Shown in pieces: positions 1 through 6,520 of a DNA stretch of 15,539 bases (position 1 is the stretch's first letter; every line of letters begins with the position of its first letter). The stretch spans positions 1-15,539 of the forward strand of contig CAZGMS010000082.1 in assembly GCA_964526915.1 (NCBI GenBank), read 5' to 3'. Under the pieces are notes generated by a model. That model had not been told where the DNA came from, did not search any database, and saw only the letters and a program-made list of their open reading frames with translations. A program made the position numbers and the translations under genes. Source of the stretch: JAHJDR01 sp964526915 (GTDB taxonomy: Bacteria; UBA10199; JADGCS01).

Positions 1-412
1 CCACCATGTTGCCCTTTGTGGTGCCGGTGAACATGATGGCGTGGTCCTGTTCGACACTGCGGATGATCTTGTTCGTGAGGATCTGGCATTGGGCCCGATC
101 GTATTCGGTAAGCCCTGTTTCGCGTAGCACCGCTTTGCCGGCCTCCATGACTTCGCCCTGATCCGCGTGGTGCACCTGCATCATGCCAAAGTGACGTTCG
201 GTCACAAGGGACCCCAACCTGACCTTTGTTCCTTTGAGTGCCATGTCTGTGAAACGGTGAATTTCCATGGCGGGCGCGATTTCAATAAAGAGCGCCGCGT
301 CATATTCAGACGGGTCGTACACGCGATTGTCTTTGGCAATAAACTGCGCCAGTTGTGGTTGCAGGCTATCGAGAAAGATGAGGGTTCTGAGTTCAAATTT
401 GGGACTGCTCAT
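1..412 (-). CDS. Tandem-domain BMC-T shell protein, 3' end beyond window
   Basis: Only the first 137 codons are inside the window; the frame is open to the left edge. The ATG at 412 is preceded by a good Shine-Dalgarno (AAGGAG, plus-strand 419-424) at about 6 nt. The protein begins with a short lead-in and then 'FELRTLIFLDSLQPQLAQF', followed by 'EIAPAMEIHRFTDMALKGT' and 'ERHFGMMQVHHADQGEV'. From memory this closely resembles the BMC-T trimer subunits of the Haliangium ochraceum microcompartment, in which two BMC folds sit in one chain and form pseudohexameric facet tiles. It follows deoC by 62 nt on the same strand, so it is the ninth shell or cargo gene of this operon. The second BMC domain and any pore residues lie outside the window. 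Confidence is high for a BMC-T-like shell protein and lower for which BMC-T subtype. Confidence 0.82.
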   Translation of the reverse strand, partial: MSSPKFELRTLIFLDSLQPQLAQFIAKDNRVYDPSEYDAALFIEIAPAMEIHRFTDMALKGTKVRLGSLVTERHFGMMQVHHADQGEVMEAGKAVLRETGLTEYDRAQCQILTNKIIRSVEQDHAIMFTGTTKGNMV

Positions 413-431
413 AATATGCTCCTTGTTTTGT

Positions 432-453
432 TATAGGCCATATATGACCTATA
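432..453. repeat. 22-bp near-perfect palindrome between deoC and BMC-T
   Basis: TATAGG and CCTATA arms flank a CATATATG centre, with one non-pairing (wobble-compatible) position pair. It lies in the 62-nt gap after the deoC stop and about 8 nt before the ribosome site of the BMC-T gene. In RNA it would form a hairpin without a U-run, so it looks more like a processing or expression-tuning stem, or a protein site, than a terminator. Confidence 0.5.
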
Positions 454-474
454 AAACTGATAAGACCTGTAAAA

Positions 475-1377
475 TTAATAATTTCCTTTTCCTGTCTTGC
501 CTGTCACAATCGCCACCGAAGCCGAAGCGCCAATCCGGTTCGCACCGGCCTTGATCATGGCCTCGGCGTCTTCCTTGGTGCGCACGCCACCGGAGGCCTT
601 GACCTCCATGTCTTTGCCGACCACCCTGCGCATGAGGGCGATATCTTCCACCGTGGCACCGCCACCGGCAAAGCCAGTGGAGGTCTTGACAAAAGCCGCG
701 TGAGCCGCCTTGGACAGCGCGCACGCGATGATTTTTTCTTCATCGGTCAGCGATGAGGTCTCGATGATCACCTTGACTTTTTTGGGACGCGAGGCCTCCA
801 CCACTTTCAGAATGTCTTCGTAAACAAGTTGGTAATCGCGATCCTTGATGGCCCCGATGGCGATCACCATGTCGATTTCTTCGGCGCCATTGCGGATGGC
901 CTCTTTGGCCTCAAAAACCTTGGCCTGTGTGGAGGCGGCTCCCAACGGGAACCCTACTACGGCTATGGGCTTGACGGTTGATCCCTTGAGGAGTCTCGCG
1001 CAGAACGGGATGTTGCTGGAGTTCACACAGACGGTGGCAAAACCGTATTGTTTGGCTTCAACGCAGAGTTTGGTCAGCTCGTCCTTGGTGGCGTCTGGTT
1101 TGAGCAGGGTGTGATCAATCATGCCCGCGATCTTTTGATCAACGCCCTGTTTGATGCCCGTTGAGGACCCTACGCGCGCGGCACCGGTATCGACCAGATT
1201 GTTGATCGCGCCCGGTTTGTTGACCACACATTGTCCGCAATTATTGCAGGCAGAAGGGTCGCTAGAGCAAATGGGGGCGTTGGGGTTTCCCGGAGACAGT
1301 GTTTGGTTCAGCCTCTCCGTAACCTTTTTGGTGATGAGTTCAACCAGTTGTTCGATGTTGGTATTGTTGATTTCCAT
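475..1377 (-). CDS. deoC: Deoxyribose-phosphate aldolase (DeoC) with BMC-targeting N-terminus and Cys cluster
   Basis: 300 residues. Class I aldolase cleaving 2-deoxyribose-5-phosphate to glyceraldehyde-3-phosphate and acetaldehyde. The catalytic barrel runs from about residue 80 to 290. The family landmarks are visible: Asp169 (EIDMVI), the Schiff-base Lys231 (FVKTSTGF) and Lys260 (EVKASGGVRT), matching Asp102, Lys167 and Lys201 of E. coli DeoC. The protein is longer than typical DeoC (about 220-260) because of an N-terminal extension. Residues 5-25 form an amphipathic helix typical of BMC encapsulation peptides. Residues 37-50 carry Cys37, Cys44, Cys47 and Cys50 (CX6CX2CX2C), which is not part of the aldolase fold and could bind an Fe-S cluster or zinc. 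The start has GGAG about 7 nt upstream, 3 nt after the preceding pentamer gene. Within this operon it is the likely source of the aldehyde used by PduP. Confidence 0.95.
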   Translation of the reverse strand: MEINNTNIEQLVELITKKVTERLNQTLSPGNPNAPICSSDPSACNNCGQCVVNKPGAINNLVDTGAARVGSSTGIKQGVDQKIAGMIDHTLLKPDATKDELTKLCVEAKQYGFATVCVNSSNIPFCARLLKGSTVKPIAVVGFPLGAASTQAKVFEAKEAIRNGAEEIDMVIAIGAIKDRDYQLVYEDILKVVEASRPKKVKVIIETSSLTDEEKIIACALSKAAHAAFVKTSTGFAGGGATVEDIALMRRVVGKDMEVKASGGVRTKEDAEAMIKAGANRIGASASVAIVTGKTGKGNY

Positions 1378-1380
1378 ATT

Positions 1381-1650
1381 TTACTCCAAATTCACCTTAT
1401 CCACCACGCCGCAAATGACTGAGTGAAAAGGGTCTTCCCGTTTGCCCAGTATTTGTCTGGCGCAGTTACCTTCTTGCTCCACCAAAACCACATCGCCCAC
1501 ACCCGCTTGTACGGAATCAAATGACAAGAAGGATTTCCCCTTGTCGTTTCCGTGTTCATCAACCGGTTGCACAATCAGCATTTTGTGTCCTTGGTAGGCC
1601 GGTTGCTTGATGGTGGCGACCACATTGCCAATGACTCTGCAGAGGATCAT
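1381..1650 (-). CDS. BMC-P pentameric vertex protein, EutN/CcmL family
   Basis: 89 residues, the usual length of the EutN/CcmL family. These proteins form pentamers that cap the vertices of microcompartment shells. The start 'MILCRVIGNVVATIKQPAYQG' and the later 'DSVQAGVGDVVLVEQEGNCAR' and 'VICGVVDKVNLE' segments follow the family pattern (an MxLxxVxGxVVAT opening, DxxxAGxGxxVL, and a C-terminal IVD strand). Its ATG overlaps the stop of the upstream pentamer gene (ATGA), and its stop is 3 nt from the deoC start, so translation is likely coupled on both sides. It is one of three distinct BMC-P paralogues in this operon. Confidence 0.93.
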   Translation of the reverse strand: MILCRVIGNVVATIKQPAYQGHKMLIVQPVDEHGNDKGKSFLSFDSVQAGVGDVVLVEQEGNCARQILGKREDPFHSVICGVVDKVNLE

Positions 1651-1997
1651 TTGGTCTCCTTTGGTCCGTCGGAGCTCAAATGAGCGGAGGCGACCTCTTC
1701 AAAAATATTTTGTTTGTTCGCGATCCCTTTGTCCTCCACAGTCAATTCGTCCACAATCCCTGTGATGGCCGCATCTACCGGCGCGAACGGGTTGGGCAGG
1801 GCCAGTGTGGATTCTTTGGCCAGCGTGTAATAAACAATCTCCTGCGGGCCAGCTTGCACAGTGTCGATGGCGGCAATTGGTCCGCCGTCAGGACGATACT
1901 GTTCATCAAGCGGCTGGATCATCAGTATCTTCAGGTTCTGGATGCCGGGGTCTTTGACAGTGGCAACAACCGTGCCGATGACTTTAGCTAGTTTCAT
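1647..1997 (-). CDS. BMC-P pentameric vertex protein with C-terminal tail
   Basis: 116 residues. The EutN/CcmL fold covers about residues 1-88 ('MKLAKVIGTVVATVKDPGIQ', 'DTVQAGPQEIVYYTLAKES', 'ITGIVDEL'). It is followed by an extra tail of about 28 residues, from 'TVEDKGIANKQNIFEE' onward, rich in charged and small residues and absent from the other two pentamer proteins here. Such a tail could face the lumen or the outside of the vertex; its role is unknown. The gene overlaps the next one by 4 nt (ATGA). The sequence before its ATG at 1997 has only a weak ribosome site (AGAG), and a heptamer repeat array lies a few tens of bases upstream. Confidence 0.92.
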   Translation of the reverse strand: MKLAKVIGTVVATVKDPGIQNLKILMIQPLDEQYRPDGGPIAAIDTVQAGPQEIVYYTLAKESTLALPNPFAPVDAAITGIVDELTVEDKGIANKQNIFEEVASAHLSSDGPKETK

Positions 1998-2031
1998 AAA
2001 AAATAGTCTCTGATTGTTTTAATCTGGGCTT

Positions 2032-2100
2032 AAGGCTCAAGGCACAAGGTGTAAGGCGTCAAAATCGCCCTATGCCTTACGCCTTTAGCCATGCGCCCTT
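2032..2100. repeat. Inverted heptamer arrays, AAGGCGT family
   Basis: On the plus strand, 2032-2059 contains four 7-bp units (AAGGCTC, AAGGCAC, AAGGTGT, AAGGCGT). 2073-2100 contains the reverse-complement type (CCTTACG, CCTTTAG and similar), separated by about 13 bp. The right arm runs up to the stop codon of the PduT gene. It fills most of the 102-nt gap between pduT and the tailed BMC-P gene. Period and inverted layout match the GATCCAC-type elements elsewhere in the window, but the unit sequence is unrelated. Confidence 0.75.
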
Positions 2101-2657
2101 TACCAATACACTCCCCTTGCCAACATCTCTGGATGCGGTGCCTCGATGATTTCGCACCCAGCCAACATACCCGTGTTTTTGACAAATTCCTTTGCCCGTT
2201 CCATTGAGGCCTGAACATCGCACAATGCGCCCGTGATCATAAAATACCCTTTGCCCCCCAGGCCGTTGGCCAGTCTGACTTCCACGAGTTTGCTGTCGGT
2301 CGCCTTGGCCGCGATATCGGCGGCTTCAACACAGGTTGCGATCGAAAATGTTTCAACAATCCCGAGCGCACCAAAATGATCAATCACATTTGTTCCTGTG
2401 ATGGCAGGGATGAGGTCTGGGTGTGCGTGTGGCAGGAACATGTGGCTTACGATCATGTCATGTCCGATCTCGATCCCTTTTTTTAGGGATTCCTCCACAT
2501 CGGCCACCTCACCGCAAATGAGCACCATGTATTTGCCCGGGCAGATGGCATGGGTTTCGAGAACGCGCACAGGCGCCTTCTTGACCATCTCATCGGTGGT
2601 CTTGAACCCTTTGGCGACAGATTTGAATTCGATCATGGCGAGTGCTGGTTCAATCAT
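2100..2657 (-). CDS. pduT: PduT-type BMC-T shell protein with Fe-S pore cysteine
   Basis: 185 residues, close to Salmonella PduT (184). Two BMC domains are visible, about residues 8-90 and 97-180. The motif 'THAICPGKYMVL' places Cys39 where PduT carries the cysteine (Cys38, in a TICPGK context) that coordinates a [4Fe-4S] cluster at the three-fold pore of the trimer. The second domain begins 'GALGIVETFSIATCVEAAD' and ends with a 'EIIEAPHPEM' segment like PduT. Known family role: a shell trimer thought to pass electrons or clusters across the shell, partnered with PduS. The gene directly follows pduS; the pduS stop (TAG) is embedded in a TAGGAG ribosome site about 12 nt from the ATG, a slightly long spacing. 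Retention of the cysteine suggests an active redox pore. Confidence 0.93.
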   Translation of the reverse strand: MIEPALAMIEFKSVAKGFKTTDEMVKKAPVRVLETHAICPGKYMVLICGEVADVEESLKKGIEIGHDMIVSHMFLPHAHPDLIPAITGTNVIDHFGALGIVETFSIATCVEAADIAAKATDSKLVEVRLANGLGGKGYFMITGALCDVQASMERAKEFVKNTGMLAGCEIIEAPHPEMLARGVYW

Positions 2658-2672
2658 AAAGTGTAAAGGCTC

Positions 2673-4016
2673 CTAGCGCTGAGCCTGAATTTCAATGGTC
2701 GTTTCCGAAACGGATTTCACCACACCAGAAATCGAGGCGTGGTAGTTGGTCCCCAAGGCCCCTGCTGGGCAGGGCGCAATCAAATCTCCCAAGCTGACAG
2801 TCTGACCCTGTTTGACAACAGGCAGGGATTTGGCTCCCACATGCCGGTGCAAGGGGACAATCACATCAAAAACATTTTGATAACCCAGATAAGGGGTTTC
2901 TTTTTTGTATTTCAGTAAATCCAGTTTTTTAAGAAGCACATCAATCGCCACCTTGCGGTCTTCATAGGCACTGTTGCAGGTGGTGGGCTTGCTGTTGTGC
3001 GGGTTTTTCACGCCTTTGGCAACGAGTTCCCTGCGGTAAGCGGCATAGATTTTTTTGGGGGAGAGACGCATGACATCGCACGCGACCATCTCGCACATCC
3101 CGCACTGACTGCACAAAAAGGCCGATGTGATGTTTTGCGTGGGTTCAGATAAATTGTAATCGATGGTGCGCATGGTGGCATGCGGGAAAATCGCGTGCCC
3201 CAACAGGTTGCGAGGGCAGAGGTCGGTACAGCGGAAACACTGACAACATGCCGCCTTGGAGAGTTTGATCATTTGCCCTACGCTGAGGGTCTTGGCGCGC
3301 ACTACAAAATGATCGCGTGGCAACACAAGCACACCACTGCAGGTTTTGGCGATGCCGAGAGAAAGGTCATCAACGATATTGCCCATCATGGGACCGCCAT
3401 CAATCACGACAGGGTTATCGGTAGTGATTCTGCCTGCCAGGGCGAGGAGTGTTGTGTAGGGGGTGCCGATGGGGACCTTGACGACGCAGGGTTTTTCGAC
3501 TTCACCGGTAATGGTTACCATTCTCTCGGTGACAGGCTTGCCATTGACGGCGTCGGTCATTTGGTAGAGAGAAAGGACGTTGCTCACGACCACGCCCACG
3601 TTGAGTGGCAGGCCACCTTCGGGGATGATCCGTTTTGTCGCATCATAAACAGTCAAGAACTCATCACCTGCGGGATAATAATTTTGAAGTTTGTGAATAT
3701 GAATATTTTGTTTGGGATCGAGTGCCTTGGTGAGCGCGTTCACCACATCGGTATAGTGCCCTTTGACAGCGATGATTCCCTGTTTGGCGCCGGTGGTCTT
3801 CATGGCCAGGGCAACACCTGTAACCACCTGATCCGCGTGTCTGATCATGAGGGTCTTGTCGGTGTTGAGCAGGGGCTCACATTCGGAACCATTGGCGAGC
3901 ACGGTGTCCACGCTGGCTTTGAGTTTGATGTGCGGGGGGAACCCGCCGCCACCGGCACCCACGATGCCTGCATTAAAGACGGAGTTGATGATATCGTTTG
4001 CTGTCAAATGGTTCAT
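2673..4016 (-). CDS. pduS: PduS-type Fe-S flavoprotein (RnfC-like) electron-transfer protein
   Basis: 447 residues. The ATG at 4016 is chosen because it overlaps the pduP stop (TGATG), has an AGGA element about 8 nt upstream, and starts 'MNHLTANDIINSVFNAGIVG' like the family. A longer frame reaching 4049 would overlap pduP. A glycine-rich FMN/NADH-binding stretch lies at 17-26 (GIVGAGGGGF). Two ferredoxin-type cluster motifs follow: Cys257-X2-Cys260-X2-Cys263-X3-Cys267-Pro, and Cys302-X2-Cys305-X2-Cys308-X4-Cys313. The C-terminus is a small barrel-sandwich region. In Pdu microcompartments PduS is a cobalamin reductase and NADH-linked electron carrier that interacts with PduT. No B12-dependent enzyme is present in this window, so here it more plausibly reoxidises NADH made by PduP or passes electrons to the PduT pore; that is inference. 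Confidence 0.94.
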   Translation of the reverse strand: MNHLTANDIINSVFNAGIVGAGGGGFPPHIKLKASVDTVLANGSECEPLLNTDKTLMIRHADQVVTGVALAMKTTGAKQGIIAVKGHYTDVVNALTKALDPKQNIHIHKLQNYYPAGDEFLTVYDATKRIIPEGGLPLNVGVVVSNVLSLYQMTDAVNGKPVTERMVTITGEVEKPCVVKVPIGTPYTTLLALAGRITTDNPVVIDGGPMMGNIVDDLSLGIAKTCSGVLVLPRDHFVVRAKTLSVGQMIKLSKAACCQCFRCTDLCPRNLLGHAIFPHATMRTIDYNLSEPTQNITSAFLCSQCGMCEMVACDVMRLSPKKIYAAYRRELVAKGVKNPHNSKPTTCNSAYEDRKVAIDVLLKKLDLLKYKKETPYLGYQNVFDVIVPLHRHVGAKSLPVVKQGQTVSLGDLIAPCPAGALGTNYHASISGVVKSVSETTIEIQAQR

Positions 4017-5470
4017 CAAATAATCCTGAAATACCCCGAGACCACGCACCGCCTGATTTTGGTAAAGTGGCGAGCGGTGGTCACGCCCTCACCTGTGGGT
4101 GAGGCGATCGTAAAGGACGCGGGCCCTTCGCCGTCCATGCCCAATCCGGACAGAGCCATCCCGTTTTTCACAAAAATGGAGGTGCCCATCTTCACGGCCA
4201 TGTTGTGCAGGTTTTCGATATTCTTGGAATGCATGGCCGAGGTGTGGAAGCGTCCCCCCTCGAGCTCGTACGCGCAGTCGATGGCTTGATTCACATTGCC
4301 CACGCGGATGAAAGGCACCACGGGCAGGAGCATTTCGATTTGCGCGAACGGGTGTTTGTGATCGGTTTCGGTGATGGCAAGCCTGATGGCGGGGTCCACA
4401 TCAATCCCAATTTGTTTCAAGATGTGCTGAACGTCTTTGCCCACGAAATCCTTGTTGGGGTGGTCACCGTCCACAATCACTTTTTCGAGTCGTTTGGCGT
4501 GATATGGTGTGAGTTCAAACGCGCCGCTTTTCAGCAGGGCTTTTTTAAACGGATCGGCGGCTTTTTCTGTCACAATGATTTCTTTTTCGATGGCGCAAAT
4601 GATGTTGTTGTCGCAACTCGATGAGGTGATGATGTCGCGGGCGGCTTTGTCGAGATCGGCCGTTTCGTCCACCACAACAGGCGGGTTGCCGGGACCTGCC
4701 GCGACCACACGTTTGCCTGTGCCCATGGCGGCCTTGACCACAGCGGGTCCGCCGGTCACCACCAGAAGTTTAATGTCCTTGTGATTCATGAGCTGGTTGG
4801 CCGAGGCAATGGTGGGGGTCGCGATGGTGGTGAATAAATTGGGGGGGCCGCCTTCACTGATGACGGCCTGGTTCATGAGGTCAATCACAAAGACCGAGAT
4901 TTTTTTGGCTGTGGGGTGCGGGTTGAAAACCACCGTGTTGCCTGCGGCGATCATGCCGATCCCGTTGCAGATGATGGTTTCTGTGGGGTTGGTGCAGGGA
5001 GTGATGGACCCGATCACACCCCAAGGGGCCTTTTCCAAAAGGGTAAACCCGTGATCACCTGTGAAGGTTTGTGGCTCGATGTCTTCAACGCCCGGTGTTT
5101 TGTTGATGGCCAACAGATTTTTTTTGATCTTGTCTTCGACTCTGCCCAGACCGGTTTCTTCACGGGCCATCTTTGAGAGCAGTTCCACATTGGCTTTGCA
5201 GAGGTCCCTGATTTTTTGGATGATGCGTTTGCGTTGTTCGAGTGAGATTTGTTTGAAATCGTCCAGAGCCTTGACGCTGGCCGCGATGGCGTCGTCGATC
5301 GAACCAAAACAGCCACGGGAACCAGTGAACGCGGCGTCTTTTTTGGGTTCCTGTTTGGAGACGGTCGCTGTTGTGTTCGCAGGACGTCCAGCAGGCGGCG
5401 TGTCTTTGACCTGAATTTGAGACACCACCTTATCGACAATGGAACTGATTTGTTCGTCGGAGAATTTCAT
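4016..5470 (-). CDS. pduP: CoA-acylating aldehyde dehydrogenase (PduP/EutE family), BMC cargo
   Basis: 484 residues. It oxidises a short aldehyde (here probably acetaldehyde) with NAD+ and CoA to the acyl-CoA. Residues 4-22 (DEQISSIVDKVVSQIQVK) form an amphipathic encapsulation helix, followed by a Pro/Thr/Lys-rich linker to about residue 50 and then the ALDH fold. Visible motifs are 'PWGVIGSITPCTNPTE' (148-163), 'TGGPAVVKAA' (239-248), 'AAGPGNPPVVVDE' (257-269) and the active-site segment 'CDNNIICAIEKE', with catalytic Cys292. The length is typical of PduP. The stop overlaps the pduS start. Directly upstream of the ATG lies a GATCCAC-type repeat, and no ribosome site is visible: the 10 nt before the ATG are CGCTGACCT-like. 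It is the signature enzyme of the pathway; the substrate is inferred from the DeoC neighbour. Confidence 0.95.
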   Translation of the reverse strand: MKFSDEQISSIVDKVVSQIQVKDTPPAGRPANTTATVSKQEPKKDAAFTGSRGCFGSIDDAIAASVKALDDFKQISLEQRKRIIQKIRDLCKANVELLSKMAREETGLGRVEDKIKKNLLAINKTPGVEDIEPQTFTGDHGFTLLEKAPWGVIGSITPCTNPTETIICNGIGMIAAGNTVVFNPHPTAKKISVFVIDLMNQAVISEGGPPNLFTTIATPTIASANQLMNHKDIKLLVVTGGPAVVKAAMGTGKRVVAAGPGNPPVVVDETADLDKAARDIITSSSCDNNIICAIEKEIIVTEKAADPFKKALLKSGAFELTPYHAKRLEKVIVDGDHPNKDFVGKDVQHILKQIGIDVDPAIRLAITETDHKHPFAQIEMLLPVVPFIRVGNVNQAIDCAYELEGGRFHTSAMHSKNIENLHNMAVKMGTSIFVKNGMALSGLGMDGEGPASFTIASPTGEGVTTARHFTKIRRCVVSGYFRII

Positions 5471-5478
5471 AGGTCAGC

Positions 5479-5682
5479 GTGAATCGTGAATCGTGGATTG
5501 TGGATCGTAAAATGGTTTGTCATCCCAGCGGAAGCTGGGATCCAGAACTGTTGACAGTAGGGATTTCTGCTTTGGTTCGACTTTGCTCACCACCCTGAGC
5601 GCCTGTCGAAGGGTCGCAGGAATGACATACCTACTCAACAATTCGCATTTCGATCCACGATCGACGACCCACAACCCACGAT
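5479..5682. repeat. Composite heptamer-bracketed element, copy A
   Basis: The left arm 5479-5507 is GTGAATC, GTGAATC, GTGGATT, GTGGATC. The right arm 5652-5682 is GATCCAC, GATCGAC, GACCCAC, AACCCAC, i.e. the arms are inverted. Between them are a hairpin TCATCCCAGC...GCTGGGATCCAG (from 5520), a GAACTGTTGA motif pairing with TCAACAATTC on the far side, and a second hairpin interrupted by a 41-bp insert. The whole ~204-bp unit is an imperfect long palindrome. It occupies almost the entire 213-nt gap between the pentamer gene and pduP and ends within 10 nt of both. Confidence 0.85.
5574..5614. repeat. Nested 41-bp palindromic repeat inside copy A
   Basis: Relative to copy B, where the hairpin reads CTGCTTTCGCAGG, copy A has 41 extra bases inserted in the loop after CTGCTTT, starting GGTTCGACTTTGC and ending TGTCGAAGGGT. 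The insert is itself palindrome-like (ACCCT...AGGGT, TTCGAC...GTCGAA) and resembles the widespread CCCTGAGC/TGTCGAAGGG dispersed repeat. Confidence 0.65.
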
Positions 5683-5683
5683 A

Positions 5684-5977
5684 TTACGGATTCTTCACAT
5701 ACCTTTTGTCGCCATCGATTTCCAAAATATCGACAATGGCCATGATGACGGCATCGACCGGTTTGTTTTCGGTTGCTTGTGTCATTCTGGCCGAGGAGCC
5801 GCTGGCGACCAAGACAACTTCGCCAACACCCGCACCGACAGAATCCGCGGCCACCACAAAACTGCCAGTGGGTTTGCCATCGGTGTCGACATATTTGACC
5901 AGTTGCAACCTGAGGCCCTCAAGTTTTTCGTCCTTGCGGGTGGCCACAACGGTTCCTACAATTTTGCCTAGTTGCAT
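5684..5977 (-). CDS. BMC-P pentameric vertex protein, EutN/CcmL family
   Basis: 97 residues, canonical EutN/CcmL length: 'MQLGKIVGTVVATRKDEKLE', then 'DSVGAGVGEVVLVASGSSAR' and 'VIMAIVDILEIDG'. The start at 5977 is chosen because the frame upstream of it translates heptamer repeat (IHDPR-like units), which is not protein-like. It is the second gene of the operon, between the BMC-H gene and pduP, and is bracketed on both sides by repeat elements only 1-9 nt away. No Shine-Dalgarno is visible before the ATG (GCTGTTTT). The ADSVGAG(V)GE turn is the strongest pentamer-family signature. The three pentamer genes differ clearly in sequence, so they are not recent duplicates. Confidence 0.93.
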   Translation of the reverse strand: MQLGKIVGTVVATRKDEKLEGLRLQLVKYVDTDGKPTGSFVVAADSVGAGVGEVVLVASGSSARMTQATENKPVDAVIMAIVDILEIDGDKRYVKNP

Positions 5978-5985
5978 AAAACAGC

Positions 5986-6188
5986 GTGGTTCGTGGATCG
6001 TGGGTCGTGGATCGTGGATCGAAAAATGGCTTGTCATCCCAGCGAAAGCTGGGATCCAGAACTGTTGACAATAGTCATTCCTGCTTTCGCAGGAATGACT
6101 ATCCGCTCAACAATTCGCATTTTGACCCACTATTCACGACCCACTATCCACGATTCACGACTCACGATCCACGATCCACGACCCACGA
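5986..6188. repeat. Composite heptamer-bracketed element, copy B
   Basis: The left arm 5986-6021 has five units (GTGGTTC, GTGGATC, GTGGGTC, GTGGATC, GTGGATC). The right arm 6124-6188 has nine inverted units (GACCCAC, TATTCAC, ... GATCCAC, GATCCAC, GACCCAC). The core is a TCATCCCAGC/GCTGGGATCCAG hairpin, the GAACTGTTGA/TCAACAATTC pair, and an intact CATTCCTGC-TTTC-GCAGGAATG hairpin. It is paralogous to copy A over the whole core. It fills the gap between the BMC-H and BMC-P genes. Confidence 0.87.
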
Positions 6189-6192
6189 AAAA

Positions 6193-6489
6193 TTACTTTG
6201 CCACTTTTTTGACATTGCGACCCAAAGGCAAAGCCACATCGATATTCTCGTGTGGTCTGGGGATGACGTGAACGGAAACGAGTTCGCCAACCTTTTCGGC
6301 TGTTCTGGCGCCGGCTTCGGTCGCGGCTTTCACGGCGGCCACATCACCTCTGACAATCGCGGTCACAAAACCACCACCAATTTTTTCGTAACCAACAAGT
6401 TCAACCTTGGCGGCTTTCACCATGGCGTCACTGGCCTCGACCATTGCGACAAAACCTTTGGTTTCGATCATTCCTAATGCGTCTGCCAT
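6193..6489 (-). CDS. BMC-H hexameric shell protein (PduA/EutM/CcmK type)
   Basis: 98 residues, single BMC domain. It begins 'MADALGMIETKGFVAMVEAS', carries the pore-loop 'EKIGGGFVTAIVRGDVAAVK' at about 38-57 and ends with the family hallmark 'VHVIPRPHENID'. The pore motif KIGGG corresponds to KIGSG of PduA, the channel for small polar metabolites. The ATG at 6489 has a perfect ribosome site (AAGGAGA, 6 nt upstream), the best in the operon, fitting the high dose needed for the major facet protein. It is the first gene of the minus-strand operon and the only BMC-H in the window. The 6490-6610 region upstream carries the likely promoter. Identification is secure; assignment as PduA versus EutM orthologue is not. 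Confidence 0.96.
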   Translation of the reverse strand: MADALGMIETKGFVAMVEASDAMVKAAKVELVGYEKIGGGFVTAIVRGDVAAVKAATEAGARTAEKVGELVSVHVIPRPHENIDVALPLGRNVKKVAK

Positions 6490-6520
6490 ATCAATCTCCT
6501 TTATTAACGATTTAGAGGCC

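Noticed and set aside
3180..4289. Long plus-strand open frame (369 codons) antisense to pduS and pduP
   Set aside because: It lies wholly opposite two well-supported genes with conserved motifs. Its translation shows no recognisable family pattern and is a codon-bias shadow.
5479..6188. Heptamer and palindrome clusters as a CRISPR array
   Set aside because: Units are 7 bp with no unique spacers of uniform length, arms are inverted relative to each other, and no cas genes are present.
5517..6477. Several plus-strand open frames across the BMC pentamer, BMC-H and repeat regions
   Set aside because: Their translations include heptamer-derived units such as IHDPRST or GSWIVDR. The 7-bp period leaves frames open by chance, and the frames are otherwise antisense to shell genes.
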